Made by a program: the position numbers and the translations under genes. This document shows, one piece after another, positions 24,843 to 34,789 of a stretch of DNA of 39,757 nucleotides (position 1 is its first letter; the number at the start of each line of letters is the position of its first letter). Source of the stretch: an uncultured Bacilli bacterium (GTDB lineage: Bacteria > Bacillota_I > Bacilli_A > RF39 > UBA660); assembly GCA_944363915.1 (NCBI GenBank), contig CALVVR010000012.1, forward strand, positions 1 to 39,757. Reading direction: 5' to 3'. The notes beneath the pieces were generated by a model that saw only the letters and a program-made list of their open reading frames with translations, was not told the DNA's origin and made no database searches.

Positions 24843-25286
24843 TTACATCACCTCGATTTTTCCACCATGACTCTCTATTTTTCTTTGAGCGGTACTAGAG
24901 AATTTATGAGCTTTTACTGTTAATTTTTTCTCTAATTTACCATTACCCAATACTTTAATGCCATCTAACCTGTTTTTAACTAATCCCATTTCTTTTAATA
25001 ATTCAGGAGTAACAACAGCTCCATCTTCAAATTTATTTAAATCACTTAAGTTGATTGTTGCATATCTAACTTTAAATCTAGCATTAGAAAAACCTCTTTT
25101 TGGTAATCTACGGAATAAAGGTAATTGTCCTCCTTCAAATCCTGGTCTAACGCCACCGCCTGAACGAGCATTTTGTCCTTTATGACCTTTACCACTAGTT
25201 TTACCTAAACCACTACCGATACCACGGCCAACACGTTTTCTAGTTGTTGTAGCACCTTCATTTGGTCTTATTGTATGTAATTTCAT
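24843..25286 (-). CDS. rplO: 50S ribosomal protein L15
   Basis: 147 residues. Gly/Arg-rich N-terminus ([21 protein letters not shown]), [20 protein letters not shown] in the middle. Starts one base after the rpsE stop; rpmD, which normally sits between them, is absent. Confidence 0.97.
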   Translation of the reverse strand: MKLHTIRPNEGATTTRKRVGRGIGSGLGKTSGKGHKGQNARSGGGVRPGFEGGQLPLFRRLPKRGFSNARFKVRYATINLSDLNKFEDGAVVTPELLKEMGLVKNRLDGIKVLGNGKLEKKLTVKAHKFSSTAQRKIESHGGKIEVM

Positions 25287-25287
25287 A

Positions 25288-25791
25288 TTATAAAATCTCC
25301 TCTACAGTCTTTCCTCTTAATTTAGCAACTTGTTCAACTGTTTTTTGTGATTTTAAAGCTTTTAGAGTTGCATAAGCCATATTAACTTTAGTGTTTGAAC
25401 CTAATGATTTAGATAAGATATTTTTAACACCAGCTAATTCAACAACAGCTCTTACAGCACCTCCAGCTTTTACTCCTGTACCTTCGCAAGCAGGTTTTAA
25501 TAAAATCTTGCTAGCTCCAGTTTTACCCATTGCTTCATGTGGGATTGTGCCATTAACAATAGATACATTAACTACGTTTTTAGTAGCAGCTGCGACAGCT
25601 TTTTTAATTGCATCTGGTACTTCATTAGCTTTACCAGTACCAATACCAACGCGACCATTACGATCACCAACTGCAACAGTAGCTGAAAAACGGAAATGAC
25701 GACCACCTTTAGTTACTTTTGTAACTCGACCAATATTGATAACTTCTTCATCAAATTGTTTTGGGCGTGGTTCTCTTTTTGTTTTTTCCAT
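25288..25791 (-). CDS. rpsE: 30S ribosomal protein S5
   Basis: 167 residues. Near the mRNA entry channel; involved in decoding fidelity. Double-stranded RNA-binding-like N-terminal domain ([19 protein letters not shown] ... [17 protein letters not shown]) and C-terminal domain with GAGVKNIL-like segment ([15 protein letters not shown]). Both complete. Confidence 0.97.
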   Translation of the reverse strand: MEKTKREPRPKQFDEEVINIGRVTKVTKGGRHFRFSATVAVGDRNGRVGIGTGKANEVPDAIKKAVAAATKNVVNVSIVNGTIPHEAMGKTGASKILLKPACEGTGVKAGGAVRAVVELAGVKNILSKSLGSNTKVNMAYATLKALKSQKTVEQVAKLRGKTVEEIL

Positions 25792-25801
25792 AGTTCCCTC
25801 C

Positions 25802-26164
25802 TTAAAATTCTAAGCCATTTGCACGTGCTGCTTCTGCTAAAGCTTCAACACGGCCATGATAAAGGTATCCACCTCTATCGAAAATTACTTTGGTAATTTT
25901 TTTCTTCTTTGCTCTTTTAGCTAAAAGTTCTCCAACTTTAGTAGCTGCTTCAATATTAGAACCATTTTCTAATTTTAGTTCTTTATCGATTGAAGAAGCA
26001 CTGACTAAAGTTACACCTTTAGTATCATCAATGATTTGAGCAAAAATATTACTATTACTTCTAAACACATTTAATCTTGGACACTCACTTGTTCCTTTTA
26101 CTTTATTTTTAACACGAGTGTGTCTAGCAAGACGAGCAACATTTCTTGATTCTTTTTTAATCAT
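25802..26164 (-). CDS. rplR: 50S ribosomal protein L18
   Basis: 120 residues, binds 5S rRNA with L5. Family end [20 protein letters not shown] is clear, as is RLNVFRSN near the start. Confidence 0.97.
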   Translation of the reverse strand: MIKKESRNVARLARHTRVKNKVKGTSECPRLNVFRSNSNIFAQIIDDTKGVTLVSASSIDKELKLENGSNIEAATKVGELLAKRAKKKKITKVIFDRGGYLYHGRVEALAEAARANGLEF

Positions 26165-26187
26165 TTTAACGTCTCCTTTATCTAATA

Positions 26188-26718
26188 TTAAGCAGCTTTC
26201 TTACCAACCTTACGGATAATATGTTCATCGCTATAACGAATTCCTTTACCCTTGTATGGTTCTGGTGGTCTTATTTTACGTACGTCAGCTGCGAATTCTC
26301 CCACTAATTGTTTATCAGCTCCTCTTATAAATAATTCTGTATTACTTGGAACTTCTAATTTAATTCCTGATGGAACTTTAACTTCAACTGGATGAGAATA
26401 TCCTGCAGTTACAACTAAATCGTTACCTTTTAAAGCAAAACGATAACCAACACCAACTGCTTCTAATTTTTTTTCAAAGCCTTCACTAACGCCAATAATC
26501 ATATTTTTAATATTTGCATTAGCAGTACCATGAAAATTTTTATAGTTATCATTATCTCTTTTAACAACTACTTCCTCACCATTAACTTCAACAGTTATAT
26601 GTTTATTAATTTCAGTAGAAAGTTCTCCTTTAGGACCTTTAACTGTTACAATATTGCCATTAACTGTTAAAGTTACGTTACTAGGAAGCGTTAATATTTT
26701 ATTTCCTATACGACTCAT
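26188..26718 (-). CDS. rplF: 50S ribosomal protein L6
   Basis: 176 residues from the ATG at 26718 ([12 protein letters not shown]); an in-frame start at 26739 would add seven residues that overlap rpsH. GAAAGGAAT precedes the chosen start. Two repeated L6 domains; C-terminal block [15 protein letters not shown] is diagnostic. Located near the sarcin-ricin loop. Confidence 0.96.
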   Translation of the reverse strand: MSRIGNKILTLPSNVTLTVNGNIVTVKGPKGELSTEINKHITVEVNGEEVVVKRDNDNYKNFHGTANANIKNMIIGVSEGFEKKLEAVGVGYRFALKGNDLVVTAGYSHPVEVKVPSGIKLEVPSNTELFIRGADKQLVGEFAADVRKIRPPEPYKGKGIRYSDEHIIRKVGKKAA

Positions 26719-26732
26719 AAATTCATTCCTTT

Positions 26733-27125
26733 CTACCAAATGTAAGCTAATACTTCGCCACCTAAATTAGCAGCTTTTGCATCTTTTCCTGTCATAATTC
26801 CTTGTGATGTTGAAATAATTGCGATACCTAAACCATTTAAAACTCTTGGTATTTCGCTTGATTTAGCATATACTCTTAATCCTGGTTTAGATATTCTTTT
26901 TAATCCTGTAATAACTCTTTCTTTGTTATTGTATTTTAAATTAAGAACGATAACATCTTGAACATTGTTTTTCTTAATTTTGTAATCGTTGATAAAACCT
27001 TCATTTTTTAAGATTTTTGCAATCTCAACTTTTACTTTAGATGAAGGAATTTCAACTTCTTTATATCGCATAGCATTTGCATTACGAATGCGTGTTAGCA
27101 TATCTGCGATTGGATCTGTTACCAT
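26733..27125 (-). CDS. rpsH: 30S ribosomal protein S8
   Basis: 130 residues. Primary 16S rRNA binder and, in many bacteria, repressor of the spc operon. [13 protein letters not shown] at the start and [13 protein letters not shown] near the end are family signatures. Confidence 0.97.
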   Translation of the reverse strand: MVTDPIADMLTRIRNANAMRYKEVEIPSSKVKVEIAKILKNEGFINDYKIKKNNVQDVIVLNLKYNNKERVITGLKRISKPGLRVYAKSSEIPRVLNGLGIAIISTSQGIMTGKDAKAANLGGEVLAYIW

Positions 27126-27140
27126 ATAATCCTCCTTTTC

Positions 27141-27326
27141 TTACCAACTTGATTTTTTAACACCTGGTATTTGTCCTTTGTAAGCTAATTCTCTAAAACA
27201 AATTCTACAAATTCCGTATTTTTTAAGTACTGCATGAGGTCTTCCACAAATACTACATCTAGTATACTCACGAACTTTGTATTTTGGTTTACGACTAGCT
27301 TTAATAATCATGCTTTTTTTAGCCAT
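27141..27326 (-). CDS. rpsN: 30S ribosomal protein S14, zinc type (type Z)
   Basis: 61 residues, the short zinc-binding form with C24-x2-C27 and C40-x2-C43. Ends in KKSSW as usual for this type. Between rplE and rpsH. Confidence 0.97.
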   Translation of the reverse strand: MAKKSMIIKASRKPKYKVREYTRCSICGRPHAVLKKYGICRICFRELAYKGQIPGVKKSSW

Positions 27327-27335
27327 AATCTCCTC

Positions 27336-27875
27336 CTATTTTTTAAATGGCATCCCAAAACCTTTTAATAGATCATGTGCTTCTTCATTAGTTTTAGCGG
27401 TTGTTACGAAGACGATATCCATACCTCTTACTTTAACAACATCATCATAATTAATTTCAGAGAATATTAATTGTTCAGTTAAACCTAATGTATAATTACC
27501 ACGTCCATCGAATGATTTATTAGATAAACCTCTAAAATCTCTAACACGAGGTAAGGTAATACTAATTAATTTATCTAAGAAATTATACATTTTTTCGCCA
27601 CGTAAAGTTACTTTACAACCAATAGCTTGGCCTTCTCTTATTTTAAATCCAGCGATAGCTTTTTTAGCTTTAGTAGCAACTGGTTTTTGACCTGTAATAA
27701 TACTTAAATCTTTCATAGCAGCTTCTAACATTTTACTGTTGTGAGAAGCATCACCAACTCCGATGTTAACAACGATTTTATCTAATTTTGGAACTTCCAT
27801 AACACTTTTGTAATTATATTTATTTTGTAAATCTTTTATAATTTCATTATTATATTTTTCTCTTAGGCGGTTCAT
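27336..27875 (-). CDS. rplE: 50S ribosomal protein L5
   Basis: 179 residues. Binds 5S rRNA and contacts P-site tRNA. Blocks [37 protein letters not shown] and [20 protein letters not shown] are clear family markers. Confidence 0.97.
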   Translation of the reverse strand: MNRLREKYNNEIIKDLQNKYNYKSVMEVPKLDKIVVNIGVGDASHNSKMLEAAMKDLSIITGQKPVATKAKKAIAGFKIREGQAIGCKVTLRGEKMYNFLDKLISITLPRVRDFRGLSNKSFDGRGNYTLGLTEQLIFSEINYDDVVKVRGMDIVFVTTAKTNEEAHDLLKGFGMPFKK

Positions 27876-27889
27876 AATACCCTCCTTCC

Positions 27890-28198
27890 TTAATCAAGAT
27901 TTTCGTTAGATTTTTTACTAACTCTAACTTTTTTTCCTGCTTTATTGGTAGTATGGCCTATACGAGTAGGTTTTTTAGTTTTAGGGTCTAATATCATAAC
28001 GTTTGAAGCATGAATAGGTGCTTCTTTTTCAACGATTGATCCTGATTGTTGTCCATTAGGTTTAATATGTTTTTTTACCATATTAGCGCCTTCGACAACA
28101 ACTTTATTTTCATCTTTTAAAACACTGATGATTGTTCCTTCTTTACCTTTACTCTTTCCGGCGATAACTACTACTTTATCTCCTGTTTTTAATTTCAT
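27890..28198 (-). CDS. rplX: 50S ribosomal protein L24
   Basis: 102 residues. Assembly initiator with a KOW motif near the N-terminus ([20 protein letters not shown]). [10 protein letters not shown] and KKPTRIG are further family blocks. Confidence 0.96.
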   Translation of the reverse strand: MKLKTGDKVVVIAGKSKGKEGTIISVLKDENKVVVEGANMVKKHIKPNGQQSGSIVEKEAPIHASNVMILDPKTKKPTRIGHTTNKAGKKVRVSKKSNENLD

Positions 28199-28207
28199 AG
28201 TTTCCTC

Positions 28208-28576
28208 CTATAACACTTCTTTAGCTAGTGATACAATTTTCATGAAATCTTTATCACGTAATTCACGTGCTACTGGACCAAAAACACGAGTTCCGATTGG
28301 GCTTTTGTCATCTTTGATAATAACACAAGCATTGTCATCGAATTTAATATATGAACCATCTTCGCGTCTTAATCCTCTTTTACTTCTAACAACAACAGCC
28401 TTGACAACTTTTCCTTTTCCAACTGTTCCGTTAGGAGTAGCATTTTTTACAGTTCCAACAACTATATCACCAATATTACCAGTCTTAACTTTACTACCAC
28501 CTAGAACTCTAATTACAGATATTTCTCTAGCTCCAGAGTTATCAGCAACTTTAAGACGACTTTCTTGTTGAATCAT
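28208..28576 (-). CDS. rplN: 50S ribosomal protein L14
   Basis: 122 residues, the standard length. Starts [19 protein letters not shown] and contains [20 protein letters not shown], both diagnostic. Part of intersubunit bridges. Confidence 0.98.
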   Translation of the reverse strand: MIQQESRLKVADNSGAREISVIRVLGGSKVKTGNIGDIVVGTVKNATPNGTVGKGKVVKAVVVRSKRGLRREDGSYIKFDDNACVIIKDDKSPIGTRVFGPVARELRDKDFMKIVSLAKEVL

Positions 28577-28600
28577 AATTAATCCTCCTTATGTTTACAA

Positions 28601-28852
28601 TTATAAAATAATTGCTTTTTCTACCACTTCAACTAAGCAATAACGTTTAGTTTTTGATAGAGGTCTAGTTTCTCTAATACGAACAGTGTCACCAACGACT
28701 GCTTCGTTTTTTGGATCATGGACAGCATATTTTTTAGAATATTTAACTCTTTTTCCATATTTACTATCTTTTTTATGTGTTTCAACTAATACTGTGATTG
28801 TTTTATCACATGAGTTGCTAACCACTTTACCAATTAATTCATGTTTATTCAT
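28601..28852 (-). CDS. rpsQ: 30S ribosomal protein S17
   Basis: 83 residues. OB-fold 16S rRNA-binding protein. Family blocks [37 protein letters not shown] and [12 protein letters not shown]. Confidence 0.97.
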   Translation of the reverse strand: MNKHELIGKVVSNSCDKTITVLVETHKKDSKYGKRVKYSKKYAVHDPKNEAVVGDTVRIRETRPLSKTKRYCLVEVVEKAIIL

Positions 28853-28861
28853 AGTTACCTC

Positions 28862-29056
28862 CTAGTTATTTAGTTCGCGTTCACGGATGATTGTTTTCAT
28901 CTTAGCGACTAACTTTCTTAATTCTTTAATTCTTGAAGGTTTTTCAAGATTCCCAGTTGCTTGGCTAAAACGCAAATTAAATAATTCTTCTTTATATTCA
29001 GCTATTTTTTTGTTTAATTCCTCAGTTGACATTTCTCTAATATCTTTAGTTTTCAC
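28862..29056 (-). CDS. rpmC: 50S ribosomal protein L29
   Basis: About 64 residues. Start set at GTG 29056 because GGAAGG lies eight nt upstream; the GTG at 29065 would overlap that site. Helical hairpin protein near the exit tunnel; [20 protein letters not shown]-type block is present ([15 protein letters not shown]). Overlaps the end of rplP by 11 nt. Confidence 0.94.
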   Translation of the reverse strand: MKTKDIREMSTEELNKKIAEYKEELFNLRFSQATGNLEKPSRIKELRKLVAKMKTIIRERELNN

Positions 29057-29474
29057 GTTTTTCACCTTCCTTTTTTACGAATTTACATTTAATTGGTAAT
29101 TTATGCATTGCAAGGCGCAATGCTTCTCTAGCAACATCTTCTGAAACATCTGCAATTTCAAATAAAATTTTATTTTTCTTAACAACTGCAACCCATAGTT
29201 CTGGTTGACCTTTACCTTTACCCATACGAGTTTCTAGAGGTATTCTAGTTAATGATAAGTGAGGGAAAATATTAATCCATACTTTACCACCACGTTTCAT
29301 ATAACGAGTCATTGCAACACGAGCTGCTTCAATTTGTTGTTGAGTTATCCAAGCACCTTCCAATGCTTGTAATCCATATTCACCAAAGCTTAATTTAGTG
29401 TTTCCTTTGGCTAATCCATCATAAGGTAATCTATGAGGACGTCTATACTTAGTTCTTTTTGGTATTACGGCCAT
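29046..29474 (-). CDS. rplP: 50S ribosomal protein L16
   Basis: 142 residues from ATG 29474 ([15 protein letters not shown]), supported by GGAGG upstream; an in-frame start at 29492 is less likely. Near the A-site tRNA elbow. The start lies inside the 3' end of rpsC (26-nt overlap). Blocks [14 protein letters not shown] and [13 protein letters not shown] are typical. Confidence 0.96.
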   Translation of the reverse strand: MAVIPKRTKYRRPHRLPYDGLAKGNTKLSFGEYGLQALEGAWITQQQIEAARVAMTRYMKRGGKVWINIFPHLSLTRIPLETRMGKGKGQPELWVAVVKKNKILFEIADVSEDVAREALRLAMHKLPIKCKFVKKEGEKREN

Positions 29475-30126
29475 CTTTATTACCTCCTTCATTAGCTGAA
29501 GTTAAAATTTCACCTTTATAAATCCATACTTTAACACCAATTTTTCCATAAGTTGTGTTTGCTTCTTTGTGAGCATAATCAACATCAGCTCTTAAAGTAT
29601 GTAGTGGAATCATTCCTTCGGTATATCCTTCAGTTCTAGCCATATCTGCACCTGCTAAACGGCCTGATACAGCTGTTTTGATTCCTTTAGCTCCCGCTTT
29701 CATAACATTTCTAATCGCTCTTTTTTGAGCAATTCTAAATGAAACACGGTTTTCAATTTGGTGAGCGATATTTTCAGCTACTAAAGCAGCAACTAAATCA
29801 GGTTTTTTAATTTCCATGATTGAAATTTCAATATCTTCACCAACTAATTTACTTAATTCTTTCTTAAGTTTTTCAATTTCTTCGCCACCATGACCAATTA
29901 CTACGCCTGGTTTAGCGGTATTGATAATTACATCGGTCTTTTTGGCTGTTCTTTCAATTAAAACATTAGCTACTGCAGCATCTTTTAATTTTTTACTTAA
30001 ATATTTACGAATTTTATTATCGTTTAATAAATATTTAGCAAAATCTTTATTGTCTGCATACCAAGTAGATTCCCATGTTTTATTTATGCCGATACGAAGT
30101 CCAATTGGACTAACTTTTTGACCCAT
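29449..30126 (-). CDS. rpsC: 30S ribosomal protein S3
   Basis: 225 residues. mRNA entry-channel protein. KH domain about 40-110 ([27 protein letters not shown]) and C-terminal domain ([21 protein letters not shown]). C-terminal tail is short and polar. Overlaps rplP. Confidence 0.97.
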   Translation of the reverse strand: MGQKVSPIGLRIGINKTWESTWYADNKDFAKYLLNDNKIRKYLSKKLKDAAVANVLIERTAKKTDVIINTAKPGVVIGHGGEEIEKLKKELSKLVGEDIEISIMEIKKPDLVAALVAENIAHQIENRVSFRIAQKRAIRNVMKAGAKGIKTAVSGRLAGADMARTEGYTEGMIPLHTLRADVDYAHKEANTTYGKIGVKVWIYKGEILTSANEGGNKDGRNTKKN

Positions 30127-30143
30127 GTTTTTCCCACCTTTCT

Positions 30144-30479
30144 TTATTTATTATCACTGACAACGATTGTGATGTGGCTAGTTCTCTTCTTAATTGGAGC
30201 AACATATCCACGAGAATCAAATTTCATTCTCTTCATTACTAATCCACCATCAACCATTGCTTCTTTCACTTTTAAATCTTCTTGTTTTAGTCCTAAATTA
30301 TTAGTAGCATTAGCAGTAGCACTAGTTAAAACTTTTCTAATTAGACGAGCTGCTTCTTTATTTAAATTGCTTAAAATAACATCAGCTTCGGCTACGCTTT
30401 TACCACGAATCAAATCAATAACTAAACGAGCTTTACGAGGGGCTATTCTTACGTTTTTAGCGATAGCTCTTGCTTCCAT
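30144..30479 (-). CDS. rplV: 50S ribosomal protein L22
   Basis: 111 residues. Extends a beta hairpin into the exit tunnel. [19 protein letters not shown] and the end [22 protein letters not shown] are family blocks. Confidence 0.97.
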   Translation of the reverse strand: MEARAIAKNVRIAPRKARLVIDLIRGKSVAEADVILSNLNKEAARLIRKVLTSATANATNNLGLKQEDLKVKEAMVDGGLVMKRMKFDSRGYVAPIKKRTSHITIVVSDNK

Positions 30480-30502
30480 TTGATACTCTCCCTTCTTGGT
30501 AA

Positions 30503-30781
30503 TTACTTATTACCATCATTATTATTTTCACCGTGTCCACCAAATTTACGTGTTGGTGAGAATTCTCCTAATTTATGTCCAACCATATCTTCTGTTACAT
30601 AAACAGGAATAAATTCTTTACCATTATGAACAGCAAATGTGTGTCCAATAAATTCAGGATAAATTGTTGAACGGCGAGACCATGTTTTTATAACTTCTTT
30701 TTTGCCGCTTTCGTTAACTGCTTTTACTTTTTTCATTAAGCTTTCATCAACGAAAGGACCTTTTTTTAGACTTCTTGCCAT
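30503..30781 (-). CDS. rpsS: 30S ribosomal protein S19
   Basis: 92 residues. Head protein pairing with S13. [19 protein letters not shown] and [22 protein letters not shown]-type blocks identify it. Confidence 0.98.
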   Translation of the reverse strand: MARSLKKGPFVDESLMKKVKAVNESGKKEVIKTWSRRSTIYPEFIGHTFAVHNGKEFIPVYVTEDMVGHKLGEFSPTRKFGGHGENNNDGNK

Positions 30782-30798
30782 CTAATCAATCCTTTCAA

Positions 30799-31629
30799 TT
30801 ATTTTTTGCGACGACGTACAATAAGTTTGTCGCTATTCTTCTTATTTTTACGAGTTTTATAACCAAGTGCTGGTTTACCCCAAGGTGTAACTGGTCCTTT
30901 ACGTCCAACTGGAGCACGACCTTCACCACCACCGTGTGGGTGATCATTAGGGTTCATAACAGAACCACGAACTGTTGGCTTAATACCCATATGTCTAGTT
31001 CTGCCAGCTTTACCAATGTTAACTAATTCATGATCTTCGTTTCCTACTTCACCAATTGTAGCTCTATTAGTAGCGATTACTTTTCTTACCTCACCACTAG
31101 TTAATCTAAGTAAAGCATATTTTCCTTCAAATCCTAAGATTTGAACTGAACTACCTGCTGCTCTTGCCATTTGTCCGCCTTTACCAGCTTTTAATTCAAC
31201 ATTATGTACCATTGTTCCTTCTGGCATTTTGTTAAGTGGTAGGTTGTTACCAATTTTGATATCAGCATTTTCTCCTGATTCAATTTTATCACCAACTTTT
31301 AAACCTTTAGGAGCAATTATATATCTTTTTTCACCATCGGCATAATTAATTAATGCAATATTTGATGTTCTGTTTGGATCATATTCGATTGAAGCTACAA
31401 TACCAATAACGCCATCTTTATTTCTTTTGAAATCGATGATACGATATTTTCTTTTAGCTCCACCGCCACGATGTCTAACAGTTATTTTACCTTGGTTATT
31501 ACGTCCACCTTTTTTAGTTAAGGTAACAGTCAATGACTTTTCAGGAGTAGTTTTAGTGATTTCATCATTAACTAATTTTGACATACCACGAGTTCCATTA
31601 GTCATTGCTTTATATGTTTTAACTGCCAT
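30799..31629 (-). CDS. rplB: 50S ribosomal protein L2
   Basis: 276 residues, the standard length. Needed for subunit association and near the peptidyl transferase centre. [30 protein letters not shown] and the conserved [17 protein letters not shown] with its key His are present. Confidence 0.98.
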   Translation of the reverse strand: MAVKTYKAMTNGTRGMSKLVNDEITKTTPEKSLTVTLTKKGGRNNQGKITVRHRGGGAKRKYRIIDFKRNKDGVIGIVASIEYDPNRTSNIALINYADGEKRYIIAPKGLKVGDKIESGENADIKIGNNLPLNKMPEGTMVHNVELKAGKGGQMARAAGSSVQILGFEGKYALLRLTSGEVRKVIATNRATIGEVGNEDHELVNIGKAGRTRHMGIKPTVRGSVMNPNDHPHGGGEGRAPVGRKGPVTPWGKPALGYKTRKNKKNSDKLIVRRRKK

Positions 31630-31642
31630 AGTTTCCTCCTTA

Positions 31643-31921
31643 TTAGTTTAGTTCAATTGAACTTCCATCTTTTAATTTAACAATAGCTTTTTTTACTTTG
31701 TTTGTATAACCTGTATATTTACCAACTCTTCTTTTTCTTGGTCTAACATTTACAGTGTTTACGTTTTCAACTTTAACGTTGAAGATTTTTTCAATTGCTT
31801 GTTTAATTTGTGTTTTGTTTGCTTTTGGATCGACACTAAATGTAATAGTATTTTGTTTAGCTAAATCACTAGATTTTTCAGTCATGATTGGACCCTTAAT
31901 AATATCTCTATAATTTTGCAT
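31643..31921 (-). CDS. rplW: 50S ribosomal protein L23
   Basis: 92 residues. Docking site for trigger factor and SRP at the tunnel exit. [14 protein letters not shown] and [19 protein letters not shown] are typical. Its ATG shares a base with the end of rplD. Confidence 0.96.
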   Translation of the reverse strand: MQNYRDIIKGPIMTEKSSDLAKQNTITFSVDPKANKTQIKQAIEKIFNVKVENVNTVNVRPRKRRVGKYTGYTNKVKKAIVKLKDGSSIELN

Positions 31922-32541
31922 TAAACAAGCACCTCCTCTAATTGTTTAACTGCTGATTCTGTGATAACTAATGTATCAGCACATACGATATCGTAAGTGT
32001 TTAATTCGTCAACAGTTAATAATAATACATTGTTTAAGTTTCTACTACTTAAAATTACGTTATCATTCAATTCGTCTACTACAAATAAAACTTTTTTATC
32101 TAATTTTAAGTTATTTAAAATAGCTTTGAAATCTTTTGTTTTATTTGATACTTCTAATTTATCGATAACAATTAATTTGCTTTCAATTGCTTTATAAGCT
32201 AAAGCTGATTTTAAAGCTAAACGACGTTCTTTACGATTCATTTTAATAGCATAACTTCTTGGATGTGGTCCGAATACAATTCCACCTTTAATCCAATGTG
32301 GAGCTCTAGTAGATCCTTGTCTTGCACGACCTGTTCCTTTTTGTCTCCAAGGTTTTCTTCCACCACCTGATACTTCACTTCTTGTTTTTGTATCAGCAGT
32401 ACCTTGTCTAAAGTTATTTCTAGCCAATCTTAAAGCATCGTATAAAACTGCATCGTTTGGTTCAATTCCCCAAATTTCTTTGTTTAATTTAATATCGCTA
32501 ACTTTTTCACCTTTAGTATTGATAATTGATAAGTTTTCCAT
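31921..32541 (-). CDS. rplD: 50S ribosomal protein L4
   Basis: 206 residues from ATG 32541 (MENLSIINTKGEKVSD); GAGGAGG upstream and position just after the rplC stop support it over an in-frame start at 32574 inside rplC. Tunnel protein; the extended loop GGRKPWRQKGTGRARQGS is diagnostic. In some bacteria L4 represses the S10 operon. Confidence 0.96.
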   Translation of the reverse strand: MENLSIINTKGEKVSDIKLNKEIWGIEPNDAVLYDALRLARNNFRQGTADTKTRSEVSGGGRKPWRQKGTGRARQGSTRAPHWIKGGIVFGPHPRSYAIKMNRKERRLALKSALAYKAIESKLIVIDKLEVSNKTKDFKAILNNLKLDKKVLFVVDELNDNVILSSRNLNNVLLLTVDELNTYDIVCADTLVITESAVKQLEEVLV

Positions 32542-32542
32542 A

Positions 32543-33280
32543 TTATGCCTCCTCGCTTTCGTTTGCTTCTGCATTTTCTAAAGCGTCATTTAAGACAGGT
32601 GCTTCATTAGCTTCTTTTTTATAAGAAATTAATTCTTGCTTTTCTGCTACCTTACCATTAGCTTTAACAGCTGATTTGATAATAACTAAACTATTTTTTG
32701 CACCTGGTACATTTCCTTTAACTAATAAACAATTGTTTTCTAAATCGACAGCAATTATTTCTAAGTTTTGGATTGTAACAGTTAATGTTCCCATGTGTCC
32801 TGGTAATTTTTTACCTTTAAATACACGCATTGGACGCATAGTTCCCATTGAACCTGGGCTTCTGTGATATTGTGAACCATGTCCCATTGGTCCTCTTGAT
32901 TGATTGTGGCGTTTAATAACACCTTGGAACCCTTTACCTTTAGTAGTTCCAGTTACGTCAACAACTTCACCTTCTTCAAAAATATCAACTTTGATTTCTT
33001 GACCTAAAGTATAATCATTGACATCTACACCTCTAATTTCTTTAAAGAAGCGCTTAGGTGTAGTGTTTGCTTTATTGGTATGTCCAATAGAAGCTTTCGT
33101 CGCTAACTTTTCACGTTTCGTATCAAAACCTAATTGAATGGCTTCGTAACCGTCATTTTCTTTAGTCTTAATTTGAGTGACAATATTAGGTTCTACAGAA
33201 ATAACAGTTACAGGAACTACTTTATTAGATTTTGTAAATACTTGCGTCATGCCAATTTTACGACCTAAGATTCCTTTCAT
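32543..33280 (-). CDS. rplC: 50S ribosomal protein L3
   Basis: 245 residues, longer than the usual about 209 because of a C-terminal acidic extension ([16 protein letters not shown]). The core is normal: [13 protein letters not shown] at the start, [15 protein letters not shown] and [17 protein letters not shown] near the centre. Early large-subunit assembly protein. Confidence 0.97.
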   Translation of the reverse strand: MKGILGRKIGMTQVFTKSNKVVPVTVISVEPNIVTQIKTKENDGYEAIQLGFDTKREKLATKASIGHTNKANTTPKRFFKEIRGVDVNDYTLGQEIKVDIFEEGEVVDVTGTTKGKGFQGVIKRHNQSRGPMGHGSQYHRSPGSMGTMRPMRVFKGKKLPGHMGTLTVTIQNLEIIAVDLENNCLLVKGNVPGAKNSLVIIKSAVKANGKVAEKQELISYKKEANEAPVLNDALENAEANESEEA

Positions 33281-33292
33281 ATTTTTCTCCTC

Positions 33293-33601
33293 CTACATTT
33301 TAATTTGAATATCAACACCACTTGGAATATCTAAATGAGTTAGTGCCTCAATAGTCTCCTTACTTGGATTTTTGATATCAATTAGTCTTTTGTGTGTTCT
33401 CTTTTCGAATTGTTCACGACTATCTTTATCTTTATGAACAGCTCTTAAGATTGTGATTTTTTCGATTTCAGTTGGTAATGGAATTGGACCTGATACTTCG
33501 CCACCAGTTCTTCTAACTGTTTCCACTATTTTCGCACAAGCTTTATCTAATGATTTGTGTTCAAATGCTTTCAACCTAATACGAATTTTTTCTTTAGACA
33601 T
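33293..33601 (-). CDS. rpsJ: 30S ribosomal protein S10
   Basis: 102 residues. Small-subunit head protein, also a transcription antitermination partner (NusE). [35 protein letters not shown] and THKRLIDI identify it. First gene of the superoperon; GGGAGGA precedes the ATG. Confidence 0.98.
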   Translation of the reverse strand: MSKEKIRIRLKAFEHKSLDKACAKIVETVRRTGGEVSGPIPLPTEIEKITILRAVHKDKDSREQFEKRTHKRLIDIKNPSKETIEALTHLDIPSGVDIQIKM

Positions 33602-33724
33602 AATATCCTCCCTTCGCCTATATCTCGTATAGACATACTCCGTGTAAATAACCCGATTTTCTTTGTTTTATGTTTCAACTCAACCTGGTGTATCGGCAAC
33701 CTCACACATCATCGCAGTCACACA
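33602..33724 (-). promoter_or_regulatory. Structured 5' leader of the S10 superoperon
   Basis: About 120 nt between the predicted transcription start and rpsJ. The minus strand contains GTCTATA-CGAGA-TATAGGC, a 7-bp hairpin (one G-T pair) about 17 nt before the rpsJ start codon, and a possible weaker GTGTG/TACAC pairing upstream. It is locally richer in GC than flanking intergenic DNA, as expected for a structured leader. Autoregulation by a ribosomal protein is plausible but not shown. Confidence 0.5.
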
Positions 33725-33730
33725 TTCAAA

Positions 33731-33759
33731 ATTATACAATAAAAGTATATGAAAATCAA
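33731..33759 (-). promoter_or_regulatory. Promoter of the S10-spc-alpha superoperon
   Basis: Minus strand: TTGATT (33754-33759), exact 17-nt spacer, TATAAT (33731-33736). No equally good promoter was noticed between here and rplQ, so this probably drives the whole cluster. Confidence 0.88.
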
Positions 33760-33804
33760 GGCTTTTTTATTAATTTTTTTAATTTATTGAATTTAATTCT
33801 ATAT

Positions 33805-33840
33805 AAAAAAAGTAAATTTAAATTTTTAAAATTACTTTTT
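33805..33840 (-). terminator. Terminator after the 266-residue gene
   Basis: Nine-bp stem AAAAAGTAA / TTACTTTTT around an AT-rich loop, with a T7 run on the minus strand, just after the stop at 33851 and before the S10 promoter. Confidence 0.7.
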
Positions 33841-33850
33841 GGTATTGACA

Positions 33851-34651
33851 TTAATAGATTGTATTATTTCTGTTTAAATATTTAATAAATTTTTTTCTAA
33901 ATACATTATTAGAATTTTCTAATTGTCGACGAACTTTTGCATCGTAAGGTAATCTTTTAATTAAATTACAAAAATATTTTGCTCTATTAACAGTTTGAAT
34001 ATCATATTCTGATAAAATATTATTTTTTTCATCTTGAGTGAAATCAATTTCGATAGCATCATTAAAGAAATCATAACTAACATTTTTCTGATTTTCTTGA
34101 ACAAATTTTTCTAAAGATTTGGCAAAAGCAGTCAAGAAAACATCTATATTATCATCATATATTGTCAAATTAATAAAAGGTGAAAAAATTTTTTTAAATT
34201 CGTCACTATACATCATTTCTTCTATTCCTATTTTATAATCGGCTGGAAGAGCTGTTTTTCCTTGATGAAAACTATCATCTTTAAAACATGATAAAATTAA
34301 CTTAGTTAATTCGTCTATATTAATTGAACCAGGTAAAGTATTTTGATAAGCCTTGATAATTCTATTTATTTCAGTTACTTGTTCTTGCGTTAATTTTGCA
34401 ATTACTTTATCCATATAATCTTCTTTAAAAGCCAATTGGTATTGATCTTCGTTTTTTATTATCCCTTTGCTTCTAAAAATATCTAACCCCAACGATAACG
34501 TAATGTCAGCATGAGCAAAATTAAATATTTTGCTATTTTCTAATTCAATTATGATTGTTTTATCTAAATCTTCTTTATTAAAATTAGTAATTCCTTGCTT
34601 TTCTAATAAAGCAAATAAACCTTCAATAAAATCTAATTCTGTAAAATCCAT
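33851..34651 (-). CDS. Unrecognised 266-residue soluble protein
   Basis: No family recognised. Mostly helical by composition, acidic in the first two thirds and basic at the end (RRQLENSNNVFRKKFIKYLNRN). No signal peptide or membrane helix. Notable segments: IIIELENSKIFNFAHADITLSLGLD (about 29-53), KLTQEQVTEINRIIKAY (about 86-102), FHQGKTALP (about 128-136). GAGGAGAGG precedes the ATG, and a terminator precedes and follows the gene, so it is probably transcribed alone. The strong binding site and intact frame argue that it is real. Confidence 0.75.
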   Translation of the reverse strand: MDFTELDFIEGLFALLEKQGITNFNKEDLDKTIIIELENSKIFNFAHADITLSLGLDIFRSKGIIKNEDQYQLAFKEDYMDKVIAKLTQEQVTEINRIIKAYQNTLPGSINIDELTKLILSCFKDDSFHQGKTALPADYKIGIEEMMYSDEFKKIFSPFINLTIYDDNIDVFLTAFAKSLEKFVQENQKNVSYDFFNDAIEIDFTQDEKNNILSEYDIQTVNRAKYFCNLIKRLPYDAKVRRQLENSNNVFRKKFIKYLNRNNTIY

Positions 34652-34683
34652 TTTTTCCTCTCCTCTTTTTTAGATAGTTAAAA

Positions 34684-34717
34684 ATGCTTTAATTACGTTT
34701 ATAATTTTTTAAAGCAT
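34684..34717 (-). terminator. Terminator after the U32-family gene
   Basis: Nine-bp stem ATGCTTTAA / TTAAAGCAT with a 16-nt loop and a TTTT tract on the minus strand. A second small hairpin (TCGATAT-TTA-ATATCGA, about 34785-34801) overlaps the stop codon of the gene itself. Confidence 0.6.
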
Positions 34718-34789
34718 CATACTATCAGTTGTTAATATATTAAACCACTGATTCAAAATAAAGTCAATATAAAAACTGATTTTTCGATA

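Noticed and set aside
28128-28571. 147-codon plus-strand ORF opposite rplX and rplN
   Set aside because: Lies wholly opposite two conserved ribosomal genes, low-complexity Thr/Pro/Ser composition, no binding site.
30118-30483. 121-codon plus-strand ORF opposite rplV
   Set aside because: Shadow of a conserved ribosomal gene with no independent support.
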